Shown here one piece after another: positions 44,418 to 53,693 of a stretch of DNA of 64,000 nucleotides. Each line of letters starts with the position of its first letter. Position 1 is the first letter of the stretch. Made by a program: the position numbers and the translations under genes. The stretch spans positions 5,692 through 69,691 of the forward strand of contig JBGVKG010000039.1 in NCBI GenBank assembly GCA_045123575.1, given 5' to 3'. Under the pieces are notes generated by a model. It searched no databases, was not told the DNA's origin, and saw nothing but the letters and a program-made list of their open reading frames with translations. The DNA is from SVEL01 sp045123575 (GTDB lineage Bacteria; Bacillota; Clostridia; Lachnospirales; Lachnospiraceae).

Positions 44418-45365
44418 ATGAAAAAAAATAAACTAATTTCAGCCGCCCTTATTACTTCGGCTGCAGTAGGAACAATATATGCTATTAATAAAACAATATC
44501 ATTTATAGCAAACTCTAAAGCAACTCTATCTAATAGTAAAGCACTTAGATATGAATGGCGCTTTGGTAACATCTTTTACACAAAGCAAGGCGAAGGTAAG
44601 CCTATTTTACTTGTACATGATTTAACATGTGGAAGTAGCGATATGGAATGGAAATCTATTGTAAACACTTATGCAAAGAAGCATACAGTATATACTATAG
44701 ATTTACTTGGTTGTGGTCGCTCAGACAAACCTTCTTTAACATACACAAACTATATGTATGTACAGCTTATTACAGATTTTATTAAGAATATTATCGGACA
44801 TAGAACCGATGTAGTAGCAACTGGCGCTTCTGCCGCTACTATACTTATGGCTTGCTATAATGATGATACTCTCTTTGACAAGATTATGCTTATAAATCCT
44901 GTCTCTTTCGAGGCAGTCTCTTCTAATAAGAGAGATGCTAAGATATATAAATTCTTATTTGAATTACCTATACTTGGAACGCTTATATATAACATAAATA
45001 ATACAAGACAAAGCTATAACGAATTATTTAAAAATAAGTATTTCTATAATCCTTATGCAGTAAGAGCAAGTCTTGTGAAAAACTACTATGATGCTTCACA
45101 CTTTGGACCATCTTCTTCAAAGTACCTATTTGCAAGCATAAATGCAAATTATACATCTATAAATACATCTAGAGCTCTTAAAGCTATAAACAATAGTATT
45201 TATGTAATTGCAGGTGAATTTGAAGCTGATATGAGAGAAATAGTTGCTGATTATCAAGAGCTTAATCCTTCTATCGAAGTTGCCACTATAAAGGATACAA
45301 AGCATTTACCTCAGTTAGAGAATCCATCAGAGGTACTTAACGCAATGTCCATATTCTTTAACTAA
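44418..45365 (+). CDS. Membrane-anchored alpha/beta hydrolase
   Basis: 315 residues. An N-terminal hydrophobic helix (LISAALITSAAVGTIYAI) probably anchors it. The hydrolase core has the oxyanion strand (PILLVHDLTCGSS), DLLGCGRSDKP, the nucleophile elbow TGASAATIL (G-x-S-x-A instead of G-x-S-x-G), and a C-terminal His in TKHLPQLENP. AGGAG lies 7-8 bases before ATG 44418. The substrate is unknown; the elbow change is tolerated in some family members. It ends directly at the large foldback element. Confidence 0.85.
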   Translation: MKKNKLISAALITSAAVGTIYAINKTISFIANSKATLSNSKALRYEWRFGNIFYTKQGEGKPILLVHDLTCGSSDMEWKSIVNTYAKKHTVYTIDLLGCGRSDKPSLTYTNYMYVQLITDFIKNIIGHRTDVVATGASAATILMACYNDDTLFDKIMLINPVSFEAVSSNKRDAKIYKFLFELPILGTLIYNINNTRQSYNELFKNKYFYNPYAVRASLVKNYYDASHFGPSSSKYLFASINANYTSINTSRALKAINNSIYVIAGEFEADMREIVADYQELNPSIEVATIKDTKHLPQLENPSEVLNAMSIFFN

Positions 45366-45382
45366 ACATAATTTATATTATC

Positions 45383-45420
45383 AGAAGCCTAGCAAATATT
45401 CTGCTAGGCTTCTTTTATAT
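45383..45420 (+). terminator. Terminator of the alpha/beta hydrolase gene
   Basis: The perfect 12-bp stem AGAAGCCTAGCA / TGCTAGGCTTCT with a 7-base loop is followed by TTTATAT. It forms part of the left arm of the foldback element. Confidence 0.85.
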
Positions 45421-45865
45421 CGTGCTTGGATATATTGCATATAACCATCAGCTATCTACAGGTATTTTTCTGTGCTCGACTCGAGAACACTCATTTTTCT
45501 AAATGCCGTTTTTCAAAGAACTTTTAATTTTTGTCTTTTATATGTCAGACAGCAACGCCAGATGATGATTTGTGTGGATGAGTACAGCGACCTCCAAGAT
45601 GTTCTATATATTTACGTTCATCAGCGAAATTGTAAACAGTTTCGGTCATTTATGCAGATTTTCGTTAAGTTTTTATAGTTCTACAGAGCTATGCGGCTTG
45701 TCCAATAAAAGCTTGTATCACTGGCTAAGCGGTCTGCCTAGATAAAAGACAAAAGCCTTTTTAAAAAACGGCATATAAGAAAAATTGAGCAACCTCTCAA
45801 GGCACAGAAAAATATCTGTAGACAGCTTGATGGTTGTAGATACACTATGTCAAGCACGATATAAA

Positions 45866-45895
45866 AGAAGCCTGAAACAAACGCTTCAAGCTTCT
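45866..45895 (-). terminator. Terminator of the rsmG-side operon
   Basis: Leftward AGAAGCTTGAA...TTTCAGGCTTCT followed by TTTATAT. The stem has a G-U pair only on the minus strand, so it terminates the leftward mnmE-mnmG-rsmG transcript. Its outer sequence is the mirror of the hydrolase terminator. Confidence 0.8.
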
Positions 45896-45912
45896 GATAA
45901 TATAAATTATAT

Positions 45913-46647
45913 TTATTTTATTGGGTCTTTTGCTGGTGTGCCAGCCTTGCGTGGATACGCCTTAGGTGTTTGCTTAACCTTATCTATCTTTAAGAGAACA
46001 CGGCTAATATCTGAGGTAGGTACAACATACTGGATATTCTGTGTTATAGCGCCACCCATTTTATCCACAGCCTTAGAAGATTCCTTAATCTCTTCTCCAC
46101 AATCTCCCGCCTTGTAGGATACAAATAAGCCACCTACTGCTACAAATGGAATACAAAATTCTGATAAAGTAGCCAAGTTTGCTACCGCCCTAGACACGCA
46201 TAAATCATATTTTTCACGATATACAGGGTTTCTTCCGTAATCCTCACTTCTACCATGTATAAATTCAACACCATCTAATTTTAGTTCCTCGCAAACCTCT
46301 TTTAAAAAACCTATTCTTTTGTTAAGCGAATCTAAAAGTGTTATCTTTATGTCTGGGAAAGCTATTTTAAGCGGTATTCCTGGAAATCCGGCTCCTGTTC
46401 CTATATCTATTATACGTATGTCATTATTAAGTTTCTCTTTTGATATAACCTTTACTAAAGCCAAGCTGTCGATAAAATGCTTCACTATAACTTCTTCGAA
46501 TTCTGTTATAGCTGTAAGATTCATTACCTTATTTTTCTCCACAAGCATTTCATAAAATCTAACAAGTCTATCCTTAGCTATATCATCCAAAGTGATATTT
46601 AGTTCCTCTAAACCCTGATCCAACAAGGCTAATCCCTTTGTATACAT
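45913..46647 (-). CDS. rsmG: 16S rRNA (guanine-N7) methyltransferase RsmG
   Basis: 244 residues. The SAM-binding motif IDIGTGAGFPGIPLKIAF and the conserved MNLTAITEFEEVIVKHFIDS identify RsmG (GidB), which methylates G527 of 16S rRNA; loss gives low-level streptomycin resistance in other bacteria. AAKDPIK-type C-terminal tail (PRKAGTPAKDPIK) is conserved in the family. It lies 36 bases after mnmG in the conserved origin-proximal block. GGAGG precedes ATG 46647. Confidence 0.95.
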   Translation of the reverse strand: MYTKGLALLDQGLEELNITLDDIAKDRLVRFYEMLVEKNKVMNLTAITEFEEVIVKHFIDSLALVKVISKEKLNNDIRIIDIGTGAGFPGIPLKIAFPDIKITLLDSLNKRIGFLKEVCEELKLDGVEFIHGRSEDYGRNPVYREKYDLCVSRAVANLATLSEFCIPFVAVGGLFVSYKAGDCGEEIKESSKAVDKMGGAITQNIQYVVPTSDISRVLLKIDKVKQTPKAYPRKAGTPAKDPIK

Positions 46648-46683
46648 ATTTCCTCCATCTATATAATGCTTACAGTAAATAAT

Positions 46684-48603
46684 TTACTTATCGCTAGTTT
46701 CACGGTTCATCTGCTTCATATATACCAATAAAACAGATATATCTGCAGGAGATACTCCTGATATTCTAGATGCCTGACCTATAGACAATGGCTTATAGAT
46801 ATTAAGCTTTTGCATAGCCTCTATACGAAGTCCTGACACTGTATTGTAGTCAAAGTTAGGATCTAATTTCTTACCTTCAAGCTTCTTAAACTGCTCTACC
46901 TGATGCAACTGTCTTTTAATATATCCATCGTATTTTATGTTAATATTAATCTGCTCTATAACATCCTCTGGAAGTGGCTTTCTATCTGGGTCTATTTCTG
47001 CCAAATCATCATAACATAATTCAGGACGCTTAATAAGCTCAGCCAGATTACTTCCTGTCTTTAAAGGTTCGCTTCCTTTAGTAGCTAGAAAAGCCTGCAT
47101 CTTAACATTGGCACCTACAGGTATAGCTTCAAGTCGCTTAATTTCCTCGTCTATAAGAGCTATTTTCGTTTTAAGCTTATCATATGTCTCGTCATCTACC
47201 AATCCTATCTTATGACCAATAGCCATCAAACGCTGGTCTGCGTTATCCTGACGTAAAATTAGGCGATATTCAGCTCTTGATGTCATCATTCTATATGGCT
47301 CGTGACTTTCCTTTGTCACCAAATCATCTATCAATACACCAATATATCCTTCTGAACGGTCTATTATTATCTGCTCTCTGCCTAAAACTTTTAATGCAGC
47401 ATTGATACCAGCTACAAGTCCCTGCGCCGCAGCCTCCTCATATCCAGAGCTTCCATTGAACTGCCCACCACTGAAAAGACCTTTTATATTTTTGAATTCC
47501 AATGTTGGGTGAAGCTGTCTAGGGTCTATACAATCATACTCTATAGCATACGCATTTCTTACTATTTTAACATTTTCGAGACCTGGCACAGTCTTATACA
47601 TTGCATGCTGCACATCCTCAGGAAGTGAGCTTGACATTCCACCAAGATACATCTCATTTGTGTATAATCCCTCTGGCTCAATAAATACCTGATGACGCTC
47701 CTTATCGGCGAATTTTACCACCTTATCTTCAATAGATGGACAATATCTAGGTCCTGTTCCTTCTATCATTCCCGAGAATAAAGGACTTCTTCCAATATTT
47801 TCTCTTATAATCTTATGTGTCTCTTCATTGGTATATGTAAGCCAACATGATACCTGCTCTTTTTGAATTGTATTAGGGTCAGTAGAAAATGAAAAAGGTA
47901 CTACCCTCTCATCGCCAAACTGTTCCTCCATCTTTGAAAAATCAATACTTCTCTTATCTACTCTAGCAGGTGTTCCTGTCTTAAATCTTCTAACCTCAAT
48001 GCCAAGGTTCTTTAAAGATTCTGTAAGGTAATTTGCTGCCTGAAGTCCATTTGGACCAGTAGGATTGCTTACTTCACCATATATACATCTTGCTTTTAAA
48101 TATGTTCCTGTACAAAGTACTACAGCCTTAGCTTTATATATAGCACCTGAATAAGTCTTTACACCTGTAATAATTTTTTCACCTGTGCTATCATTATCTT
48201 CTACTAAAAGCTCTGTAACCTCTCCCTGTCTTATTGTTAAATTATCTGTATTCTCAAGAGTTCTTCTCATCTCTCTAGTATAATCACTCTTATCAGCCTG
48301 AGCTCTTAATGAATGTACAGCAGGTCCTTTAGATTTGTTAAGCATCTTAGACTGGATAAATGTTTTATCTATATTTTTTCCCATCTCTCCGCCTAATGCA
48401 TCTATCTCTCTTACAAGATGACCCTTGGAACTACCGCCAATGTTAGGATTACACGGCATTAGGGCTATACTATCGACACTTACTGTAAACATAATTGTAT
48501 TTAAACCAAGACGTGCCGAAGCAAGAGCTGCCTCACAGCCTGCATGGCCAGCTCCGACTATAACTACATCATACTGTTCTTCTATATATTTATTTTCAGC
48601 CAT
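46684..48603 (-). CDS. mnmG: tRNA uridine-34 modification enzyme MnmG
   Basis: 639 residues, full length. The FAD site (DVVIVGAGHAGCEAALASA), PCNPNIGGSSKGHLVREID, and the C-terminal helical domain (YDGYIKRQLHQVEQFKKLEG) are complete. With MnmE it installs (carboxymethyl)aminomethyl groups at the wobble uridine of several tRNAs. AAGGAG precedes ATG 48603. It follows mnmE by 62 bases, and the order mnmE-mnmG-rsmG is standard near Firmicute origins. Confidence 0.97.
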   Translation of the reverse strand: MAENKYIEEQYDVVIVGAGHAGCEAALASARLGLNTIMFTVSVDSIALMPCNPNIGGSSKGHLVREIDALGGEMGKNIDKTFIQSKMLNKSKGPAVHSLRAQADKSDYTREMRRTLENTDNLTIRQGEVTELLVEDNDSTGEKIITGVKTYSGAIYKAKAVVLCTGTYLKARCIYGEVSNPTGPNGLQAANYLTESLKNLGIEVRRFKTGTPARVDKRSIDFSKMEEQFGDERVVPFSFSTDPNTIQKEQVSCWLTYTNEETHKIIRENIGRSPLFSGMIEGTGPRYCPSIEDKVVKFADKERHQVFIEPEGLYTNEMYLGGMSSSLPEDVQHAMYKTVPGLENVKIVRNAYAIEYDCIDPRQLHPTLEFKNIKGLFSGGQFNGSSGYEEAAAQGLVAGINAALKVLGREQIIIDRSEGYIGVLIDDLVTKESHEPYRMMTSRAEYRLILRQDNADQRLMAIGHKIGLVDDETYDKLKTKIALIDEEIKRLEAIPVGANVKMQAFLATKGSEPLKTGSNLAELIKRPELCYDDLAEIDPDRKPLPEDVIEQININIKYDGYIKRQLHQVEQFKKLEGKKLDPNFDYNTVSGLRIEAMQKLNIYKPLSIGQASRISGVSPADISVLLVYMKQMNRETSDK

Positions 48604-48665
48604 ATTCCTATGTCTCCTTTTTGTACATTCTTTCCTATTGTTAATTAAAACGCATATGAAGCTAT

Positions 48666-50048
48666 CTATTTACCCATACAGAATTCTCTAAATATCTTAT
48701 CAGCCAAATCATCCTCGACGCTTTCTCCTATTACACGTCCAAGTAGCTCATAAGTATTCATCAAATCTATAGTAAAGAAATCTTCAGGCATACCGCCCAT
48801 TATAGAATCCTTTACAAGCTTCATACTTTCATAAGCTTTTATAATATCATTCTTCTGTCTTGCATTTGTTATATACACTTCATCATTAAATGTAAGTTTT
48901 CCTTCAAAGAACAAATCTTTAACAGCATTTTCGAATTCATCTATTCCCTGTTTTTCCTTAGCAGATATATTTATAATAGGAGTTTTTTCAAATATATCCA
49001 ATTGACTTCTATCAACTAAACAATCCAAATCCGTCTTATTAAATAATATTATTGCTTTTCTACCTTTTATAAGCTCCATTATATCTCTATCATTTTCATC
49101 TAAAGGCTTGGAGCTATCTATAATATATATAATAAGGTCTGCATCTACGGCAATCTCTTTCGCCTTTGATACACCGATTCTTTCTACAACATCATCTGTA
49201 GCTCTTATACCAGCCGTGTCTATGATATTAAGGCTTATTCCATGAATATTTATGTGTTCCTCTAAAGTATCTCTTGTAGTTCCTTCTATATCAGTAACAA
49301 TAGCTCTCTCAGAACCTAATACAGCATTTAAAAATGATGACTTTCCAGCATTTGGTTTTCCTAAAATAACTGTATTTATACCTTCACTTACTACTCTGCC
49401 ATTATCAGATGCTTCTATAAGTTTTTTAAGCTTTTCTAAAATATCATCTGTTTTATTAAGAAGCTTCTCATCATAACCATCTAAACTTATGTGCTCAGGG
49501 TCATCTAATGCAGCCTCTATATAAGCTATTTCATTTAAAATATCTTCACGAATAATTTTTATCTTTGCAGATATTTCTCCTCTAAGCTGGCTTACAGAAT
49601 TGGATAATGCATATTCGTTTTTTGCATTAATAATATCTATAACTGCCTCTGCCTGAGATAAATCTATTCTTCCATTTAAGAAAGCTCTCTTAGTGAACTC
49701 TCCAGCATCCGCCGGTCTAACGCCATTCTTAAATAAAAGTTCAAGCACTTTTTTAAGTACTATCACACCTCCGTGACAATTTATCTCTACTACATCTTCT
49801 CTTGTATAGGTATTAGGAGCTCTCATAACAGATACTAACACCTCATCTATTGTTCTTCCGTTATCTACTATATGTCCAAAATGAAGAGTATGAGACTTAA
49901 CATTTGCAAGCTTTTTGCCATCCTTAACAGATACAAATATCTTGTCTGTAGCAGATATAGCTTCATCGCCACTTACTCTTATTATGCCTATTCCTGAATT
50001 ACTCATAGCCGTAGCTATCGCAGCTATTGTTTCTGTTTCAAATCTCAT
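48666..50048 (-). CDS. mnmE: tRNA modification GTPase MnmE
   Basis: 460 residues from ATG 50048 (AAAAGG 9 bases upstream; the in-frame ATG at 50057 abuts that site). N-terminal folate-binding domain (IAAIATAMSNSGIGIIRVSG), GTPase motifs GKPNAGKSSF, DTAGI and NKTD, and the C-terminal Cys motif FCMGK at the end. Partner of MnmG in wobble uridine modification. It follows the rpmH-jag operon after a terminator and so has its own transcript start. Confidence 0.96.
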   Translation of the reverse strand: MRFETETIAAIATAMSNSGIGIIRVSGDEAISATDKIFVSVKDGKKLANVKSHTLHFGHIVDNGRTIDEVLVSVMRAPNTYTREDVVEINCHGGVIVLKKVLELLFKNGVRPADAGEFTKRAFLNGRIDLSQAEAVIDIINAKNEYALSNSVSQLRGEISAKIKIIREDILNEIAYIEAALDDPEHISLDGYDEKLLNKTDDILEKLKKLIEASDNGRVVSEGINTVILGKPNAGKSSFLNAVLGSERAIVTDIEGTTRDTLEEHINIHGISLNIIDTAGIRATDDVVERIGVSKAKEIAVDADLIIYIIDSSKPLDENDRDIMELIKGRKAIILFNKTDLDCLVDRSQLDIFEKTPIINISAKEKQGIDEFENAVKDLFFEGKLTFNDEVYITNARQKNDIIKAYESMKLVKDSIMGGMPEDFFTIDLMNTYELLGRVIGESVEDDLADKIFREFCMGK

Positions 50049-50137
50049 ACATCTCATCCTTTTCTAATATGTGGCACTCCTACCCCACTATATAGAATAT
50101 CATATATTATAACTTTTTCCACATTTATTTTAAAAAA

Positions 50138-50170
50138 AGAAAAGATTGTTCACATAAAACAATCTTTTCT
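50138..50170 (-). terminator. Terminator of the rpmH-rnpA-yidD-yidC-jag operon
   Basis: A perfect 13-bp stem AGAAAAGATTGTT / AACAATCTTTTCT with a 7-base loop, followed leftward by TTTTTT. It lies just after the jag stop at 50188. Confidence 0.92.
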
Positions 50171-50187
50171 AAATGTATACTATTTAA

Positions 50188-50838
50188 TTACTTCTTTAAC
50201 ATTACAACAACATGTCTGAATGGCTCTTCACCTTCACTCTTTGTTGTTACATATCTGTCATTCTGAAGTGCAGAGTGGATAACTCTTCTCTCATATGGAT
50301 TCATTGGCTCAAGAGAAACTGATCTCTTTGTTCTCTTAACCTTGAAAGCTATATTCTTAGCTAAGTTCTCAAGAGTTTCCTTTCTTCTCTCACGATAATT
50401 CTCTGTATCAAGCTTAACTCTTAAATACTTATCGCTCTTCTTATTGATGATAAGGCTTACAAGATACTGTAATGAATCAAGTGTCTGACCTCTCTTACCT
50501 ATAAGAACACCCATATCATCGCCTACTAAATCGATTTCTACAGCTTCCTCTGTAATATTTACATTTATCTTAACTGTAAGCTTCATTGCATCGAATACCT
50601 TTGTAAGGAACTCTACTGCTATCTTCTCAACATCTTCTGGTGACTCTTCTACTGAAACAGGAGCCTCTACCTTTACTCTAGCGTTGATTTTTGCTGGCTT
50701 GCTACCTATACCAAGGATACCATTGCTTCCCTTGTCTAATACCTCATATTCAAGCTCAGAACTTGTTACACCTAAGTCGATAGATGCCTTTGTTAATGCA
50801 TCATCAACATTTTTTCCTGTAAACTCTCTGTATTCCAT
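50188..50838 (-). CDS. jag: RNA-binding protein Jag/KhpB
   Basis: 216 residues from ATG 50838 (GGAGGT 7 bases upstream; the ATG at 50844 is too close). Jag_N domain (MEYREFTGKNVDDALTKASI), a KH domain with the GxxG loop in LIGKRGQTLDSLQYL, and a C-terminal R3H domain (NPYERRVIHSALQ). KhpB works with KhpA in binding small RNAs and mRNAs and influences cell elongation in streptococci. It follows yidC by 20 bases, a very conserved order. Confidence 0.95.
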   Translation of the reverse strand: MEYREFTGKNVDDALTKASIDLGVTSSELEYEVLDKGSNGILGIGSKPAKINARVKVEAPVSVEESPEDVEKIAVEFLTKVFDAMKLTVKINVNITEEAVEIDLVGDDMGVLIGKRGQTLDSLQYLVSLIINKKSDKYLRVKLDTENYRERRKETLENLAKNIAFKVKRTKRSVSLEPMNPYERRVIHSALQNDRYVTTKSEGEEPFRHVVVMLKK

Positions 50839-50858
50839 TTTCATTACCTCCCAATAAA

Positions 50859-52325
50859 CTACTTATTTTTCTTTTCGTTGTAATCTCTAACCATATTAGC
50901 CTTTGCAGCTATTCCACCCTTTTTATAATTTACACCAGCCGAAGTCTTTGGTGCATTTGATGAATTTACAGGTTTCTTTGATTCTACCTTAATATTCTTA
51001 ACATTTGTATTTGCTACTGTTGTTATCTTCTGTGGTGGAAGACCCTGCTTTGCTCTCTTCTTATTAAGCTTTGCAATATTTTCTTTAATAATATCATCTG
51101 GTGTCATATTCTTAAAGTAAGCATTTAATACTATCTGCTGTACTAACTGAATAACAGAACCCATTACCCAATATAAGCCTAATCCTGAAGCAAATGAATA
51201 ACAGAAGAACGCTGACATAAGTGGCATAAATACGTTCATCATCTTCATTGAAGATGCCATTGGATTGTCTGCCATGTTCTGCTGTGACTTTGATGATTGA
51301 TTCATTGTTACCCACTGTAACACTGCTGATAATACAGGAATTAAAAGCGCCCACCAAATACCCATAGCAACTTCCTGTGATGGAGTACGGCTTAAATCTA
51401 TTCCTGCGAATGAGTAAACACCTATTACTTCCTTATGGATACTTTCTATTCCATTATAATTTTTATCAATTTCTTTCTTTAAATTATCATAATCAGAATC
51501 TGAGTTTGCCTTATACTTCTCTACAATCTTAGATTCAAATGATGATAAATCCTTAGAAGCTATCTTTTCCCAATCAGCTTCACTTACATTTTTAAGATCA
51601 TCTGCTATTTCTTTAGCAGTATTCTTAAGATATGCCATATCCTCCCAGGCATCCTTTGATGTATCGAGACCTGTTCTCTGTCTAGCATAGTAATCTGACA
51701 AAATCTTGCTAATATTATCTATATTAGTCTGCTTCTTTGATGCATCTACATTGAAATAAGCTTCCAATGTCTTTTTGAAAGTTTCTTCCTTCTCAAAGCC
51801 TGCTACACCATTGTTAACCATAAGGTTATTAAGTACCTTCATATCACTGTACTCTTCCATTGACTCAAAAGCGTACATTGCTGCCTTATCATACATATCA
51901 CCTATTGGTGCAACGTGTGTAGGTATAGCACTTATAACTCCATAAAGTGCTAAAAGAATTGGCATCTGGATAAGTAATGGAAGACATCCACCTGAAGGGG
52001 ATGTACCATACTTTTCATAAACAGCCTTTGTTTCAGCATTCATAGCCATCATAGAATCGTTGTCTCTTCTATTTGCATATTTCTTCTGAATAGCCTGAAG
52101 TTCTGGATTCATAAGAGATGAAAGCTTCATAGTCTTTTGCTGCTTAATACTCATTGGTATCATACATACTTTAACTATAATTGTAAAAACAATAATACAT
52201 AAACCTATATTTGCTATACCTATCTTATCAAATATAGTATAAGTAATGTTCATTATCCATCCAAGTAAATCAGCCACCTGCTTAATAATAGGCCAATTTG
52301 CACAAGATAATAATACTCCTGACAT
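50859..52325 (-). CDS. yidC: Membrane protein insertase YidC/OxaA
   Basis: 488 residues, longer than the ~260-290 of many Gram-positive YidC proteins because of a soluble insertion of about 140 residues (about 165-300, rich in Lys, Asp and Ser) between the membrane helices. Core YidC motifs include PMSIKQQKTMKLSSLMNPEL, GGCLPLLIQMPILLALYGVI and the C-terminal SFASGLGLYWVMGSVIQLVQ. It inserts proteins into the membrane alone or with SecYEG. AAGGAGG precedes ATG 52325. The long insertion occurs in Lachnospiraceae YidC; its role is not known to me. Confidence 0.95.
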   Translation of the reverse strand: MSGVLLSCANWPIIKQVADLLGWIMNITYTIFDKIGIANIGLCIIVFTIIVKVCMIPMSIKQQKTMKLSSLMNPELQAIQKKYANRRDNDSMMAMNAETKAVYEKYGTSPSGGCLPLLIQMPILLALYGVISAIPTHVAPIGDMYDKAAMYAFESMEEYSDMKVLNNLMVNNGVAGFEKEETFKKTLEAYFNVDASKKQTNIDNISKILSDYYARQRTGLDTSKDAWEDMAYLKNTAKEIADDLKNVSEADWEKIASKDLSSFESKIVEKYKANSDSDYDNLKKEIDKNYNGIESIHKEVIGVYSFAGIDLSRTPSQEVAMGIWWALLIPVLSAVLQWVTMNQSSKSQQNMADNPMASSMKMMNVFMPLMSAFFCYSFASGLGLYWVMGSVIQLVQQIVLNAYFKNMTPDDIIKENIAKLNKKRAKQGLPPQKITTVANTNVKNIKVESKKPVNSSNAPKTSAGVNYKKGGIAAKANMVRDYNEKKNK

Positions 52326-52336
52326 TTTATTCCTCC

Positions 52337-52582
52337 TTATGGAACAGGGTCATATCCACTATGTTTTGAATGTGGATGACACCTTAATATTCTTTTTACT
52401 GATAAATAAGTTCCCTTGAATGGTCCATATTTTCCCAAAGCCTCTATGGCATACTCTGAACATGTAGGAGTAAATCTACAATGAGTATTACCTTTATAAG
52501 GTGATATATATTTTCTATAAAATTTAACAATCCCTATTAAAATCTTCTGTAATATAGAAGATAAACTTTTAATAATAATCAT
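52337..52582 (-). CDS. yidD: Membrane-protein insertion efficiency factor YidD
   Basis: 81 residues. An amphipathic N-terminus is followed by the family core YRKYISPYKGNTHCRFTPTC and HPHSKHSGYDPVP. The gene lies between rnpA and yidC, 11 bases before yidC, as in most bacteria. YidD aids insertion of YidC substrates by an unclear mechanism. Confidence 0.94.
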   Translation of the reverse strand: MIIIKSLSSILQKILIGIVKFYRKYISPYKGNTHCRFTPTCSEYAIEALGKYGPFKGTYLSVKRILRCHPHSKHSGYDPVP

Positions 52583-52613
52583 TCAAGGTGTACCTCTTTT
52601 TGCCATATAACTA

Positions 52614-52952
52614 CTATATATGGAGCGCTATTTTATGCATCCTGATAAGATGTAAAAAAGCACTTTCTATTTTGGCATAATCTGTGCCCTTTGCTGTAGT
52701 TCTCGCAAGAACTATAATGTTTAAACCACTATTAAACATATTTCTATTTAATCTGTATGACTCTCTGATAAGTCTTGCAAGGCGATGTCTTACTACACTA
52801 TTACCTACTTTTTTACTAACTGATATGCCTAACTTTGACTTTCCTTCTGGATTTTTATCCACATACATAACTAAATATTTATTGGCATAGGATGTTCCAT
52901 TTTTGTAAATATATTGAAACTCGCTATTTTTTAAAGAATCTATATTTCTCAT
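52614..52952 (-). CDS. rnpA: Ribonuclease P protein component RnpA
   Basis: 112 residues from ATG 52952, with AAAGGAAATAGG just upstream; an in-frame start at 53015 would add 21 unconserved residues. The basic RNR-type motif (RHRLARLIRESYRLNR) and KLGISVSKKVGNSVVRHR are typical. It binds the RNase P RNA and the tRNA 5' leader. It is between rpmH and yidD. Confidence 0.94.
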   Translation of the reverse strand: MRNIDSLKNSEFQYIYKNGTSYANKYLVMYVDKNPEGKSKLGISVSKKVGNSVVRHRLARLIRESYRLNRNMFNSGLNIIVLARTTAKGTDYAKIESAFLHLIRMHKIALHI

Positions 52953-53041
52953 CCTATTTCCTTTCTGAAAGGTGTGCCTGTTATCAAATTTTCTAATATG
53001 ATAAGAAAAAGCCACATAAAAATATGTGGCTTAAGCTAATA

Positions 53042-53188
53042 CTATGCTGATAACTTCTTTCTTCCCTTTGCTCTTCTAGCAGCTAAAACCTTTCTTCCGC
53101 TAGCTGTTGCCATTCTCTTTCTAAAACCATGAACCTTAGCTCTTGATCTCTTCTTTGGATTAAATGTAAGTCCCATTGTTGTTCTCAT
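53042..53188 (-). CDS. rpmH: Ribosomal protein L34
   Basis: 48 codons from ATG 53188 to TAG 53042. The core (NPKKRSRAKVHGFRKRMATA; VLAARRAKGRKKLSA) is unmistakable. AAGGAGG sits 9 bases before ATG 53188, giving four extra residues (MRTT) compared with the common 44-residue form, which would begin at the internal ATG 53176. It is the first gene of the leftward operon from the origin region, with its own strong promoter. Confidence 0.96.
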   Translation of the reverse strand: MRTTMGLTFNPKKRSRAKVHGFRKRMATASGRKVLAARRAKGRKKLSA

Positions 53189-53256
53189 CTTCGAACACCT
53201 CCTTCTTATTAAAATTATAATAAGGTAATATTATTATTTTTAAAGACATCGTGACC

Positions 53257-53285
53257 ATTATATTAGATAAATATGTTGTAGTCAA
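53257..53285 (-). promoter_or_regulatory. Strong promoter of the rpmH operon
   Basis: Leftward TTGACT (53280-53285), 17 bases, perfect TATAAT (53257-53262), giving a leader of about 60 bases before rpmH. Confidence 0.85.
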
Positions 53286-53323
53286 GCTATTTCTTTCACA
53301 TTTTGCATTAAAAATAATAATAC

Positions 53324-53539
53324 TTATCCACAATCTCTACATAAAGGATATTTTACATAATATTGTCCACATATTGTGGATAACTTAGTGGATAACAATA
53401 TAATACATTGTTAATAATTTTTATTAATCCCCTAATTTTATGGCTTTTTTATTGTTGAATAATGTTTCTTACAATAGTCAGTTTTTTTTATAATTTATTG
53501 ACATCTTTAATTCAATTAATTTTATCCACATAATCCACA
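53324..53539. other. oriC: Origin-region DnaA-box cluster (oriC)
   Basis: DnaA boxes: TTATCCACA 53324-53332; TTGTCCACA 53363-53371; inverted TGTGGATAA 53375-53383 and AGTGGATAA 53387-53395; TTATCCACA 53522-53530; TAATCCACA 53531-53539. The second and third face each other across 3 bases. The cluster lies in the 584-bp AT-rich gap between rpmH and dnaA, where coding direction switches, which is the usual Firmicute origin position. Confidence 0.85.
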
Positions 53540-53650
53540 CTTTTTTTCACATTTAAACAAATGGCTTATATATAGTATTTCTTCAAAATATACACATTTT
53601 TATGCACCAAATTATTTACCCTATACTTTTCACCTTATAGTGTTTTTTGG

Positions 53651-53679
53651 TTGAAAAAATACGTAAAATGATGTAAAAT
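53651..53679 (+). promoter_or_regulatory. Promoter of dnaA
   Basis: TTGAAA (53651-53656), 17 bases, TAAAAT (53674-53679); the start would be near 53686, giving an 85-90 base leader. DnaA boxes lie 110-330 bases upstream, compatible with autoregulation at a distance. Confidence 0.7.
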
Positions 53680-53693
53680 AATGATATAATTAC

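Larger units (their letters stand above)
45369..45909. repeat. 541-bp foldback element between convergent genes
   Basis: The ends are inverted copies. Nested arms pair in order: 45369-45388/45890-45909 (20 bp perfect), 45407-45428/45851-45872 (22 bp perfect), 45443-45475/45802-45835 (33 bp, few differences), 45494-45513/45764-45784, and 45528-45541/45742-45754. The centre has a smaller hairpin (CGAAATTG/CAGTTTCG). Each arm includes the terminator of the adjoining gene. No convincing protein is encoded. It may be a MITE-like foldback with long terminal repeats or a large structured RNA. Differences between the arms do not favour one strand, and I see no target-site duplication. Confidence 0.7.

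Noticed and set aside
45472..45678. 68-residue rightward open frame inside the foldback element
   Set aside because: No ribosome site, start overlaps an arm of the inverted repeat, and the composition is not protein-like; better explained by the foldback.
45785..46117. 110-residue rightward open frame
   Set aside because: It runs antisense through the C-terminal coding part of rsmG and begins in the foldback arm; a shadow.
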